Assembly (NCBI GenBank): GCA_003427395.1
Contig: BFEA01000007.1
Span: forward strand, 985,395 to 1,015,385
Origin: Chara braunii
Taxonomy: Eukaryota > Streptophyta > Charophyceae > Charales > Characeae
Length of the DNA stretch: 29,991 bases
Direction: 5' to 3'
Made by a program: the position numbers and the translations under genes
Shown here: in pieces, positions 9,585-18,110 of the stretch
Position numbering within the stretch: the first letter of the stretch is position 1
Layout of the letters: each line of letters starts with the position of its first letter
Notes under the pieces: model-generated
Database searches by the model: none
What the model saw: the letters and a program-made list of their open reading frames with translations, nothing else
Told to the model about the DNA's origin: nothing

Positions 9585-9860
9585 AATTCCTGATAACTTA
9601 TGCACTTACAAAGACTATGTTCCTGAATTAGTAGTTCTTACTCGGATACGAAATTCTTGATCGCAGTCCTTACTTTACGCACCTACAACTATGTTCCTGA
9701 ATTGGTAGTCCTTACTCGGATACAAAATTCCTGATTGTAGTCCTTACTTCGGATATGAAATTCCTGATTGGCATTGATCCTTCTATGTCGTTCATCCAAT
9801 GATGATTTTTCATTGATTCTTCTATGTCGTTCATCTAAGGATGACGATCCAATATTGGTG
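9585..9860. repeat. local tandem repeats
   Basis: Two kinds of tandem unit. One of roughly 80 bp contains CTATGTTCCTGAATT...GTAGTCCTTACTCGGATAC and is present about 2.5 times (9590-9770). One of about 38 bp contains CATTGATCCTTCTATGTCGT and is present twice (about 9775-9850). No reading frame spans them. Confidence 0.7.
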
Positions 9861-10190
9861 CATTGGTTTTTCCCTTTACGTTGTAAGCCTGGTTTTTCAT
9901 ATAATCCCTTTTTCCGTTTAGCATCTTTTTGACTTACGGTCTGAGTGTTTTCCAGAACTTTATGTTCTAGAAATCAGAGTCAAAAGTCCGGCTGGACATC
10001 AGAATCGTTTTCCTATTGCGATTTTCCTGTTGAATTTTCAATGAGACCATTCTATGTCTGATTTGAGAGATTTCTTTCTTTTTTGTTGCAATTGAATTCG
10101 TACGGTTTTTTGAGATGACAAATTGTTTTTCTTAATTTTGACCTTATTTCCTTGATTAAACTATCATTAGATCCTGAACAGGGGACTCAG
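9861..10190. other. no gene seen
   Basis: AT-leaning mixed sequence between two tandem-repeat blocks, with no open frame or structure worth naming. Confidence 0.4.
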
Positions 10191-10204
10191 GAGACGGTCA
10201 AATG

Positions 10205-11040
10205 GAATATCTCGTAGGGTCTGGGGTTCTTGTTTTGAAGTAGGGGGTGGAAGGCATCAAAGGATTCTTCGCAAGGATAGAGAGGGGGTAGAATAGGGTT
10301 GTTCAATGGGTACCGGCTAGGGGGTGCCCTTAACAAATGCGATTGGCGCTGGGTAGCTAGGCTGTCCAGTGGGTACCGACTGTTGAGGGCGACCCTTAGC
10401 GCGATTGGCGTGGGGCAGCGTTGTTCACTCCTTTGATGACGGAGACTAAAATTCATGTGGGGGTAAGGAGTTTCAGGGTGATGATGGTGCCTACCCCCTG
10501 CCGAGACAAGTTATTCTCTGGGCTCCTTACGAGGACGGAGTTGGGATTTCCCTTCGACGATGGAGGCGGGATTTTTCAGGTCGTCTGTCCCTGGGCTTGC
10601 TGGCTTCTCATTTTTGTTGTATCTTTCGTCAGAAACTTTGCTAGAGGATTGTTCAGAAGTTGCTCCGTAGCCATGGCCGGGTAAGGGCCCCGACATCTTA
10701 ATTTTCTTTCAAAAAAAAAAAACTCTAACGGGGCAGCTTGAGGAGCTTTTGGGGACCTGCTTTGAAGCACGGGGCCAGGGGCATCAAATGATTTTTTACA
10801 AGGACGGAGAGGGGGAGGAAATAGGGCTGCTCGATGGGTACCGGCTAGAGGGGCCGCTTATCAGATGCGATTGGCGTCAGGTAGTTTGTGCTAGCTGATG
10901 GGTACCGACTGATGGGAATGAACTCTGGCTGGCATCGGGTTGCGCTAGATCACCACCTCGATGACGGAGACTGGGATTCTTAGGGGGTAAAGAATGTCAG
11001 GGTAATGATGGTGTCGGTCCCCGCGGAGAAGAGGCTCCCT
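10205..11040 (+). repeat. direct duplication, about 527-bp offset
   Basis: A block from about 10,205 repeats from about 10,732. GGCATCAA (10253 and 10780), TACCGGCTAG (10311 and 10839) and GATGACGGAGACT (10435 and 10960) recur with offsets of 525-528. Within each block a GGTACCG...GCGATTGGCG phrase itself occurs about twice. The first block ends in a CCGGGTAAGGGCCCCG hairpin (10679-10694) and an A-run (10711-10722), so it looks like tandem retroelement copies on the plus strand. Confidence 0.7.
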
Positions 11041-12373
11041 GAAGTTCTTCATGTGTGGGGTCTTTTTAAAAAAGAGGCTGAGTGGGATGAATAATTGGAT
11101 GGGTATCAAGCGTCCTACTAGTGAGGGGGCTAGCTGGTAGGATGGAAATAGGGTACAACAGCAGTGGAGATAGTGGCTCTGCTGCATTAAGTCTTGCCGG
11201 AGTAAGGTAATGAGGATGATGGGGGGGTTCATGAGTTGGTTTTCGAACTTTGACTATTCCTGTAGTGATTTTCTTAGTATATCAAAAAAAAAATTCGGAA
11301 AAAAAGGGTTAGTGGGGAAGGAGATGGTGGGGTATCACGCGTCCTACTAGTGAGGGGGCTAGCTGGTAGGATGGAAATAGGGTATAGCAGCAGCGGAGAT
11401 GGTGGTTCGGCTGCAGTAAGTCTTGCCGAAGTGAGGTAAAGTGGATGGATGGGGGGGTTTCTGAGTAGTTCAAAAAAGAATGGAGAGTGAAATAGGAAGC
11501 ATGGTTTGGAAGAAATTTTGGGTGGGCTCATGCAGGAGGGAAAGGGTGACTCAGGGTGGTAAGTCTCATAGAAGGACGGGGTGGAGCGACAATGGTCGGT
11601 GCTGGAGCAGGGGCTCTGTGACCATGGGAGGAGCTTGAGGCCATTGGAGCTTGCCGAGGGTGGAAGGCATAACCACCTCTCTCAACGTAGCTGAATCTGG
11701 GGCAGTGACCCGGTAACCCAGTTGGGGTTTTGGCAGCTAAGAAAGTATCGAGGGAGGAAGACGCTTCCTATCCGTCAGAAAACAGTCAGTTCGGTGCTGG
11801 GGCAGCTTGTGTTGCCTTGTAACCCTAGCAAGGGGACTCTGAGAACTGGCAACTTCTGGTATGAGGACTGAAAGCTTGAGTGACGTCTTCTCGCTTGTAG
11901 CGTGGGTTTGGTTTGGATTGATGGTGGTTCAACTCTGATTTTCGTTTCTCTAATTTCCTTTTTAAGTTCTGGAAAAAAAAATAAGGAGAGTGGGAGAAGA
12001 TGGTGGGTTATCACACGTCCTACCAGTGAGGGGGCTAGCTGGTAGGATGGGAGTATGGTATAGCAGCAGCAGAGATGGTGGCTCCGCTGCAGTCAGTCTT
12101 GCCGGAGGGAGGTAAAGTGGATTGATGGGGGATTCTTCTGAGTTGTTTCTGAATCATGATGTTGTCATAGACAGGTCTGAAGTAGCCCCAATTCTCTGAG
12201 CCAATACTGAACTGCCAGGGAGCTGGGTAGCTTACCGCCCACCTCCCCTCAGGCAGATTGATATTCATAGTCTTGCACTCACTGATCACACTGATGGGAC
12301 GGTATGGAACACATGAAGGGTCACAACATATTTCACAGCATGATTCACAGCATGATTCACATTGTACATCATA
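11041..12373 (+). repeat. non-coding composite repeat body
   Basis: The same modules as the minus-strand composites, here in plus orientation. Three copies of the TCCTAC(C/T)AG...CTGGTAGGA hairpin unit (11113-11142, 11342-11371, 12018-12047) are each followed by ATGGnAnTA, an AGCAGCnGnGGAGATnGTGG phrase and GTCTTGCCG. A GGTTAC-type monomer pair lies at about 11,690-11,870. No open frame shows a domain. It leads into tail copy 4. Confidence 0.65.
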
Positions 12374-12501
12374 GGGACGCTGGACCCGATTTCCAGCAGG
12401 TGCTGCTCCCCACCAATAGATGGAGCCATCTCGACACTGCTAGGGACGTCTGTTCGTACCAGCGCCCCTAGCAGACGATCGAGCTGTTTTTCAAAAAAAA
12501 A
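12374..12501 (+). repeat. structured retroelement tail, copy 4
   Basis: GGGACGCTGGACCCGATTTC and its first hairpin are followed by CACCAATAGATGGAG, then a large hairpin. The arms are CTCGA (12430-12434) with TCGAG (12479-12483) and CTGCTAGGG (12437-12445) with CCCTAGCAG (12466-12474), with an inner CTG/CAG around TTCGTAC. The A-tail runs into the gap. Confidence 0.85.
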
Positions 12502-12531
12502 NNNNNNNNNNNNNNNNNNNNNNNNNNNNNN
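12502..12531. other. 30-N assembly gap
   Basis: Exactly 30 Ns lie between the A-tail of a plus-strand element and the T-rich end of a minus-strand element. Opposed homopolymers and inverted tails would be hard to assemble here. Confidence 0.95.
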
Positions 12532-12806
12532 GATATCTTAATTTTCTTTTATTTTTATTTTTATTTTTTAACAAAAAACTCCATCTATTGGTGGGGAGCA
12601 GCACTTGCTGGAAACCGGGTCCTGCGTCCCATAGATACAACCATATCCTCACAAATTGGCACAAACTGGGAACCAGGCCCAGCGTCCCATAACGAGTATG
12701 CTCATAAAACTTCAACAGAAAATTCATGAAAATGAGACAAACTAGAAAAATATAATTGACCTAAGGATGAAATTTTGGAAATTGAGATACCGGGGCCATT
12801 ACCCGG
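12532..12806 (-). repeat. structured retroelement tail, copy 5, with doubled first hairpin
   Basis: After a T-rich stretch come CTCCATCTATTGG (12579) and the first hairpin ending GTCCC at 12630. A second unit, CTGGGAACCAGGCCCAG followed by CGTCCC, lies at 12666-12688, with stem CTGGG/CCCAG in place of CTGGA/TCCAG. A CCGGGGCCATTACCCGG hairpin lies at 12790-12806. The inter-hairpin spacer matches plus-strand copy 6. No variable hairpin is visible; it may be lost in the N gap. Confidence 0.8.
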
Positions 12807-14166
12807 GTTTGGCACGAAAAATTGAAGCTGCTTCAGACATGTCTAGGACAATCTTCATGATTAAGCGAAATTCAGAAACGACTCGGAAAACCCCCCATCA
12901 ATCCACTATACCTCACTCCGGCAAGACTGACTGCAGCAGGAGCCACCATCTCTGTTGTTGCTATGCCATACTCCCATCCTACCAGCTAGCCCCCTCACTG
13001 GTAGAACGCGTGGTAACCAACCATCCTCTCCCACTCACCTTTTCTTCTTTTTGAATTACCTAAGAACTCTTACCGTCGTTCCAGAAGTATGAGAATAGGC
13101 CACAGAGGTCCTACAATTATTCCAAAGACCTCGAAATCCCACACAAACCCTTCCAACGTTCTCCAAAACTTGCATACTCTCCGCCGATCTCTTCTAGGTC
13201 TCACACCCCCACTTTCTGCTGGGTTACAGGGCAGCGCGACTCACCCCAGCTCTGACCAGCGTTGTCCCGGCAGCAACCCTTGGTTGTCCCGTGGGAAGCC
13301 CACCCCAAGACATCCCCAGATCTCTCTACGAGACCTCAAGCTCCTGCATCGCAGGTTCCAGGGTAACACCCCCGCACCGATCAGCGTCGTTCTGGCATCG
13401 AACAACCGCAGATCAAACAACTTTGAAACCACCTAAGATGAGTTAGTAGGGATCCCAAAGTCCCAAAAAACATTCCTAGAACCACTAAGCACCCAACTCT
13501 TTTTGGGACAATCGAAAATCTTTAGAAAAAAATAAGGGGGGGGGGGGGGGGGGCAAGACTAAAATTGCCTATTATCCTAGATTCCCCCAGATGGGGCGTC
13601 AGTCCAGGCTTTCAGTCCTCGTACCAGAACTCACTTGATCTCATACCCCCTTCTGCTAGGGTGACAAGGCACCACAACCCTCCCAGTACTGTGCCTTCCT
13701 CCCTCAACAATTTCCTTAGCGGCGAGCCCCTAAACAGGTTACAGGGTCAAAACCCCGGCGCCAACTATGTTGGATGATCTGGTTATGCCTTCCACCCTCG
13801 GCATAACTTCCCAGGCCTCAAGCTCCCCCTGGGTTACAGAGCAAAGTCTCCAGCACCGGCCTATGTCGTCCCAGCATCGTCCTTCTAACCTACTTACCCT
13901 AACAAACAACCCTTTCTGTTGAGAATCCCCTTGCTACCTTCCTTTCTTCAAATCTAGCTTCCCCCCCCTTCGGCTCACTGTGTAGCCATCGAAGACACTC
14001 CTTCCCACAAAAAATCCTAACACACTGCTATAAGCAGCCACCCCCTTGCCTTCTCTCCCCACCCGCCAGTACTGATTCGACCCTAAATCAGTCCGACTAA
14101 GAGACAACAATCCCCCAATACCGCCTCCCTTCTCCAAGAATAACACCTCCCACCTTGTGAAACCGT
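12807..14166 (-). repeat. non-coding composite repeat body
   Basis: Reading away from tail copy 5: one TCCTACCAG hairpin unit (12977-13006, one mismatch in its second arm), then GGTTACAGGG-type monomers at about 13,190-13,270, 13,330-13,400, 13,640-13,690, 13,735-13,760 and 13,815-13,880. A G-homopolymer lies at 13,536-13,553. Sequence and order match 2.6-4.2 kb, so both belong to one family. No convincing coding frame is present. Confidence 0.65.
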
Positions 14167-14170
14167 CACG

Positions 14171-14466
14171 AACTGACATTTTGTTAAAACTGACATTTTT
14201 TTCTAAATTCACGAAATTGAGCGTACAAAAAAACAACACTTTTTAGTGTTTTTTTGTACCCATGACGTTAGATGATCAGATCATTGGGTGTCGTGGCGAC
14301 TCCCGATGATCTGACCATCAAATGTATTTTAACGGTACTTTACGTTGAGGTACATCAGATGGACAAAGTGAGATAACCACTTTCTCACCCAATGAGCAAC
14401 GAAATTTTGACTAAGTCCACTTTCGTGAATTTAGAGAAAAATGTCAGTTTTAACGAAATGTCAATT
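14171..14466 (+). mobile_element. 296-bp MITE, copy 1
   Basis: Terminal inverted repeats of about 46 bp (14171-14216 and 14421-14466) each carry the word AACTGACATTT twice. Flanking CACG (14167-14170 and 14467-14470) gives a 4-bp target duplication. The interior holds an A/T-rich foldback (GTACAAAAAAAC...GTTTTTTTGTAC) and an 18-bp-arm inverted repeat, GATGATCAGATCATTGGG with CCCGATGATCTGACCATC. There is no transposase. The superfamily is not assigned: a 4-bp duplication excludes the common TA, TWA, 8-bp and 9-bp groups, while Sola-like or similar remain possible. A sister copy lies 1.1 kb away. Confidence 0.85.
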
Positions 14467-14670
14467 CACGGGGGGAGGCTCCAACCCTCAAGGAAGACCC
14501 CACGGGTATACACCTGTGCTTTCAAAAGGCAGGTCACACCAAGTCGCGCCACATCATCTCTACCCTCCGTTGTCACGCCTCGCGCCCACAACCTCCACCC
14601 ACCCGTCGCGTCGCCAGACTCTCCGTTAGCTCCTGCATCACGCCGCATCCGCTCTGACGGTGCTCCAGCG

Positions 14671-14700
14671 GGGGCGCAACGCTCCCGGTTGCGCTGCGCT
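14671..14700 (+). repeat. GC-rich hairpin, loop CCCGGT, copy C
   Basis: GGGCGCAACGCT, CCCGGT and TGCGCTGCGC correspond to the hairpin family, but the canonical stem is damaged. An alternative perfect stem GCGCAAC/GTTGCGC (14674-14680 and 14688-14694) is available instead. It sits just upstream of sequence leading into tail copy 6, the position occupied by the CCGGG hairpin in copy 5. Confidence 0.65.
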
Positions 14701-14795
14701 CAAATTTCATTCTTAGGCCAATTGGATTTTTCTAGTAGCTTCCTAGTCTCATTTTCATGAAATTTTCTGATGAGTTTTCTGAATGTACTCGTTAT

Positions 14796-14911
14796 GGGAC
14801 GCTGGGCCCGATTCCCAGTTTGTGCCAATTTGTGAGGATATGGTTGTATCTATGGGACGGTGGACCCGGTTTCCAGCAGGTGTTGCTCCCCACCAATAGA
14901 TGGAGCTTGTG

Positions 14912-14960
<49 letters not shown>
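14796..14960 (+). repeat. structured retroelement tail, copy 6, with doubled first hairpin
   Basis: The first unit GCTGGGCCCGATTCCCAG (14801-14818) uses stem CTGGG/CCCAG. A spacer containing GTGCCAATTTGTGAGGATAT precedes the second unit GGGACGGTGGACCCGGTTTC (14854). ACCAATAGATGGAG follows, then a run of about 42 A (14919-14960). No variable hairpin lies between the core and the A-run, so the tail is shorter than in copies 1, 4 or 10. Confidence 0.8.
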
Positions 14961-14962
<2 letters not shown>

Positions 14963-15063
14963 TGCTAAGCGGTGTTGATAAGAACAATCACCATTAGCAC
15001 CCCACGGAAGACTCCATCTATTGGTGGGGAGTATCACCTGCTGGAAAACGGGTCCAGCGTCCC
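14961..15063 (-). repeat. structured retroelement tail, copy 7
   Basis: Starts directly after the A-run of copy 6 with a strong variable hairpin: GGTGCTAA (14961-14968) with TTAGCACC (14994-15001), GGTG (14971-14974) with CACC (14989-14992), loop TTGATAAGAACAAT. Then come CTCCATCTATTGGTGGGGAG and the first hairpin, ending GTCCC at 15063. The order places its A-tail side toward 14,960, so it and copy 6 are opposed. Confidence 0.85.
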
Positions 15064-15128
15064 ATTTACAACAGTTTCTGATATTTGTATGAGAAGCATG
15101 AATAAGGATCTGCCAGTATTGATTACCC

Positions 15129-15379
15129 TTTCTTTTTTCTTTTTTTTACAAACCGGCTCAGTGCCCAAGGCTGATATTACCAATGAGAACATTGAGGCCG
15201 GGGTCCTCACAGTCTACCCGGAGAAACTAAACCGGACAAGCTGAGAACCGGGCTCAACGTCCCTCATTATGCGCCTCATATGATGCTGCTGATGATGATG
15301 GTAATGAACCTCTAATGATTGTATGGCCCTTTTCTATTGGTGTGGAGCTGCTCCTGCTGAAAAACGGGTCCAGCGTCCC
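15129..15379 (-). repeat. structured retroelement tail, copy 8 (3' end of LINE fragment)
   Basis: A T-rich tract (15129-15147), then a diverged region with foldback CCGGG...CCCCGG, then two first-hairpin units: CTGAGAACCGGGCTCAAC (15241-15258) and CTGAAAAACGGGTCCAG ending GTCCC (15379). Between them is a short GAT-rich stretch. It lies downstream, on the minus strand, of the LINE fragment at 16,014-16,816, with the second MITE between them, and so appears to be that LINE's own tail. Confidence 0.75.
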
Positions 15380-16013
15380 TAACAGGACATTGCAATAAGT
15401 GTATGATAAAAATGGGTAAGAAAGCCTCTTCAGTCCAGGAAGGACCGCCAGATGCCACTTGACAGCCAAGCTCCCTACCCATCCAAAATCTATTAGATCT
15501 AAAATTTATCTTACCCCTCCCTTAATCCATACCATTGCAAATTAACCAGGGAACGTTCCGAAAGGAACTGACATTTCGTTAAAACTGACATTTTTTTCTA
15601 AATTCACGAAATTGAGCGTACAAAAAAACAACACTTTTTAGTGTTTTTTTGTACCCATGACGTCAGATGATCAGATCATTGGGTGTCGTGGCGACTCCCG
15701 ATGATCTGACCATCAGATGTATTTTAACGGTACTTTACGTTGAGGTACATCAGATGGACAAAGTGAGATAACCACTTTCTCACCCGATGAGCAATGAAAT
15801 TTTGACTGAGTCCACTTTCGTGAATTTAGAAAAAAATGTCAGTTTTAACGAAATGTCAGTTAAGGGGGGGGAAATCTGGGAAACAATCCGGAGGTCTGAG
15901 GGAGTCTCCGGGCTGAAGTGTACACCAGTTTAAAACTACAAGCTGGAAATCTCATTGAAGATGACCCACTGTTTCGTGTGCTCCTGGCCAGCGCACCTCA
16001 CCCAATCCCCTCC
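15380..16013 (-). other. 3' UTR of the LINE fragment, split by a MITE
   Basis: From the ORF2 stop at 16,014 down to tail copy 8, interrupted by the MITE at 15,566-15,861. Removing the MITE leaves about 330 nt, close to the roughly 410-nt 3' UTR of the full-length LINE. Both UTRs share a GAAGAGGCT phrase close to the tail. No open frame of note. Confidence 0.6.
15566..15861 (+). mobile_element. 296-bp MITE, copy 2
   Basis: The same length and structure as the copy at 14,171, starting AACTGACATTTCGTTAAAAC and ending with the inverted repeat, with AAGG duplicated on both sides (15562-15565, 15862-15865). By eye the two copies differ at eight positions, all transitions, with no indels. The insertion lies in the 3' UTR of the truncated LINE and is therefore younger than it. 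Confidence 0.88.
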
Positions 16014-16816
16014 CTACAATCCCCCAAGCCAGTCCAGATTAAATTTCTGAATATGTTGCAGAATATATCTTTTTTGGTGTATAAGCATTAATTTGGTTTT
16101 ACGGATCGACCAATGAGCCCTGATCTCTGTTTGCATGAAATGGATAATAATTTCAGCAACCTCTAGACCTTCCAAACGGACTCCTTCTCGTACTCTAACA
16201 CAGTGTTTGTACCATATGATCCATAGGACTGCTTTACGACCAATTTCGAAAAGATTACTCTGAAAGGTTGAAAGAGAGGAATCAAGAGGATCCCATCGAC
16301 CCAGTAAAATTGTCCTCCAATCCCACGCCCAGTTCTCCCCTGTTAAACTTCTCCAAATGCAGTCCTATCTTCTCCATAAGAGGACCGAGCTTGGACATTG
16401 TAAAAAAATGTGTTCAATGGTTTCCCGGATTTTCCTCGAGGGAAAAGTTGATGAGCAAAAGGGGCACCAAAGGGTGACCAAACCTTGTTGTTCCAATGAC
16501 GAATGGTCGATTAGCCAATCATTTGTAGGTAGGTATCGATGAGTGATCTGCCACTGAAGGGATTGCAAACTTGGCAGGACGTTGTTTGGCATACTTGAAA
16601 AAAATTACATTCCTAAGAAGTTGTGTGTCGGCGTTCAATTGTCTTGCCCATCTTTTTTGTAGAATTTCTGATATGTCCACCTTTGGTCTTAGAAGTCTGT
16701 AGGAAACCTTGACTGTGAGAGATTGTAGACAACGTGGTTTCCCTTTTTTGCTTGTTTGCCATATCCACTCTGCCGGGTCAAAAGGAAGTTATGGGATAGG
16801 TATTTCAGGCTCCCAG
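16014..16816 (-). pseudogene. 5'-truncated LINE ORF2 C-terminus (zf-RVT region)
   Basis: The minus-strand translation matches the last third of the ORF2 protein of the LINE at 20.6-25.1 kb, in order. FDPAEWIWQ corresponds to IDPAGWTWR; SLQWQITHRYLPTNDWL to SLQWQIEHRCLPTNDWL; the Cys/His module is CPFC...ETIEHIFLQC; LFEIGRKAVLWIIW corresponds to LFTIGRRTILWAIW; and it ends FNLDWLGGL before a natural stop at 16,014-16,016. Breaks: an in-frame TAA near 16,790, a frameshift near 16,565 and a TAG at 16,365-16,367 where the relative has Trp. The endonuclease and reverse transcriptase are absent, as expected for incomplete target-primed reverse transcription. It is a clear relative of the larger LINE but diverged at many residues, so not a recent copy of it. 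Confidence 0.9.
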
Positions 16817-16962
16817 GGGATTGACTGAACAGACATAATGAGGAAAATGGGGAACGGGGCTGCCTCACCAATCCTGTCTCCCCAATCTGGTCCGGAATCC
16901 ACTGGGGGGCACCAGAGCATTCAACCACCGCTTCGGCCTCTTCGACCTTACTCTTCTTTTCT
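16817..16962. other. no gene seen
   Basis: Sequence between the LINE truncation point and the next tail remnant. The phrase CCAGGGGATTGACTGA (16,814-16,829) recurs at about 17,099-17,114. It could be a target duplication around a 285-bp insertion, but no A-tail adjoins it. Confidence 0.35.
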
Positions 16963-17004
16963 TTTTTAACCCCTTTTTTTGCTGGAAACCGGGTCCAGCG
17001 TCCC
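16963..17004 (-). repeat. truncated retroelement tail, copy 9
   Basis: T-rich sequence (an A-tail on the minus strand) is followed directly by GCTGGAAACCGGGTCCAGC and GTCCC. Only the first hairpin is retained, and the A-tract starts right after its stem. This shows that the first hairpin can sit immediately next to poly(A). Confidence 0.75.
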
Positions 17005-17956
17005 TTAGATACAACGACGAAACCAGTGCGAAGATTGAGGCAGCATAAAGGACCGTGGGAAACGTGTCCGTCCCAGCCACCATTGATTGCCCTGAATACC
17101 AGGGGATTGACTGAGCAGGGAAGGGGGCAGACCGGGGGTAAAGCCACTGCCTTGGGCCTGGGGGGCATTGGGCCCTTGGCTTTATTGTTACCTCCCTTCT
17201 CACGCAGTACTGCTGAGATGCTGGAAAGGTACAATGGATACTTTGCAGATACTTTGTGGATCTGGATACTCTGGATGTTCTCTGGAGGCTGTGGATGTTC
17301 TGGGTGTCCTGGATGATCTCGATACTCTAAATGTCCTGGATAGTCCAGATGCAGCTAGGGCACTACCCCATTGACACTCCGGGACTACTCAGGCTATACG
17401 TTGCAGCGTTGAGCTCTACTTAACCCTGATGAACTATGCTGAACTCTATTTGCCCTTGCTTAAATTCAGTATTTCCACCAAGGATAGCGGGTGTGGGGGG
17501 AATGGGTCTGCAAATTCCTGTGCAGGCCTCAGCTGATCCCTGGGGTCTATTGCTATCCAACATACAGACGGTAATCTCTCACCACATCCGCCTACTGTTC
17601 CCCTAGTTTTTTTCCTTTCGTTTCTTCTTTTTTGGGGGGCGAGGGAGATAACATGCCATCGATCATGTAGAACGACCACTCTCGAAAGGATTCAAGGGCT
17701 AGGGTGGAGGGGATGGTGGCACTAAGGCTGGAGGGGGAGGGGTGGGAGAGGTAGGGAATCCGGTCCAGGTTTGGGTTATGAGTGATTGAGAATAATTTTG
17801 TTAGAATTTTTCATTAGTATAACCAGCAATGAATCAGCACTAGTTTTAATGATTGGAGCTGGCACCCTAGAAGAGTGAAGAGGTGCTGAATTAGTTAGTC
17901 TCTTTCACTTGGCTACAACTCGGCAAGATTGATTCGAAAATCTCATGGTGTTCAAA
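17005..17956. other. no gene seen; short degenerate tandem repeat
   Basis: At about 17,250-17,350 a GGATnnTCTGGATG-like phrase of 12-18 bp repeats irregularly, giving Leu/Asp-rich translations. The rest is mixed sequence without recognisable motifs. The minus-strand stretch just upstream of tail copy 9 may be the body of that short element. Confidence 0.4.
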
Positions 17957-18072
17957 GGGGTGATGGACCTGGTTTCCAGCAGGCGCAGCTTCCCACCAAT
18001 AGATGGAGTGACCAAATTAGGATCTAGTAGGAGGAGATGCTCTTACCACTCCTCCTATGAGGCCCTACAGCG

Positions 18073-18105
<33 letters not shown>
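17957..18105 (+). repeat. structured retroelement tail, copy 10
   Basis: A diverged first hairpin (TGGACCTGGTTTCCA), then CCCACCAATAGATGGAG, then the variable hairpin TAGGAGGAG (18028-18036) with CTCCTCCTA (18049-18057) around ATGCTCTTACCA, then 29 A (18077-18105). The nine-pair stem is perfect although its sequence is unrelated to that of other copies. Confidence 0.87.

Positions 18106-18110
<5 letters not shown>

Noticed and set aside
12374-15063. Regularly recurring hairpin repeats as a possible CRISPR array
   Set aside because: Copies are in both orientations, irregularly spaced, and end in A-tails; the genome is eukaryotic.
14961-15063. A genuine tRNA gene in the tail
   Set aside because: No acceptor stem closes consistently, the B-box match is poor and no Pol III terminator lies in place; kept only as a weak resemblance.
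16814-17114. CCAGGGGATTGACTGA at both ends as a target duplication of a 285-bp insertion
   Set aside because: No A-tail or inverted repeat adjoins the repeats, and the internal A-tract lies in the middle, so the interpretation fails.
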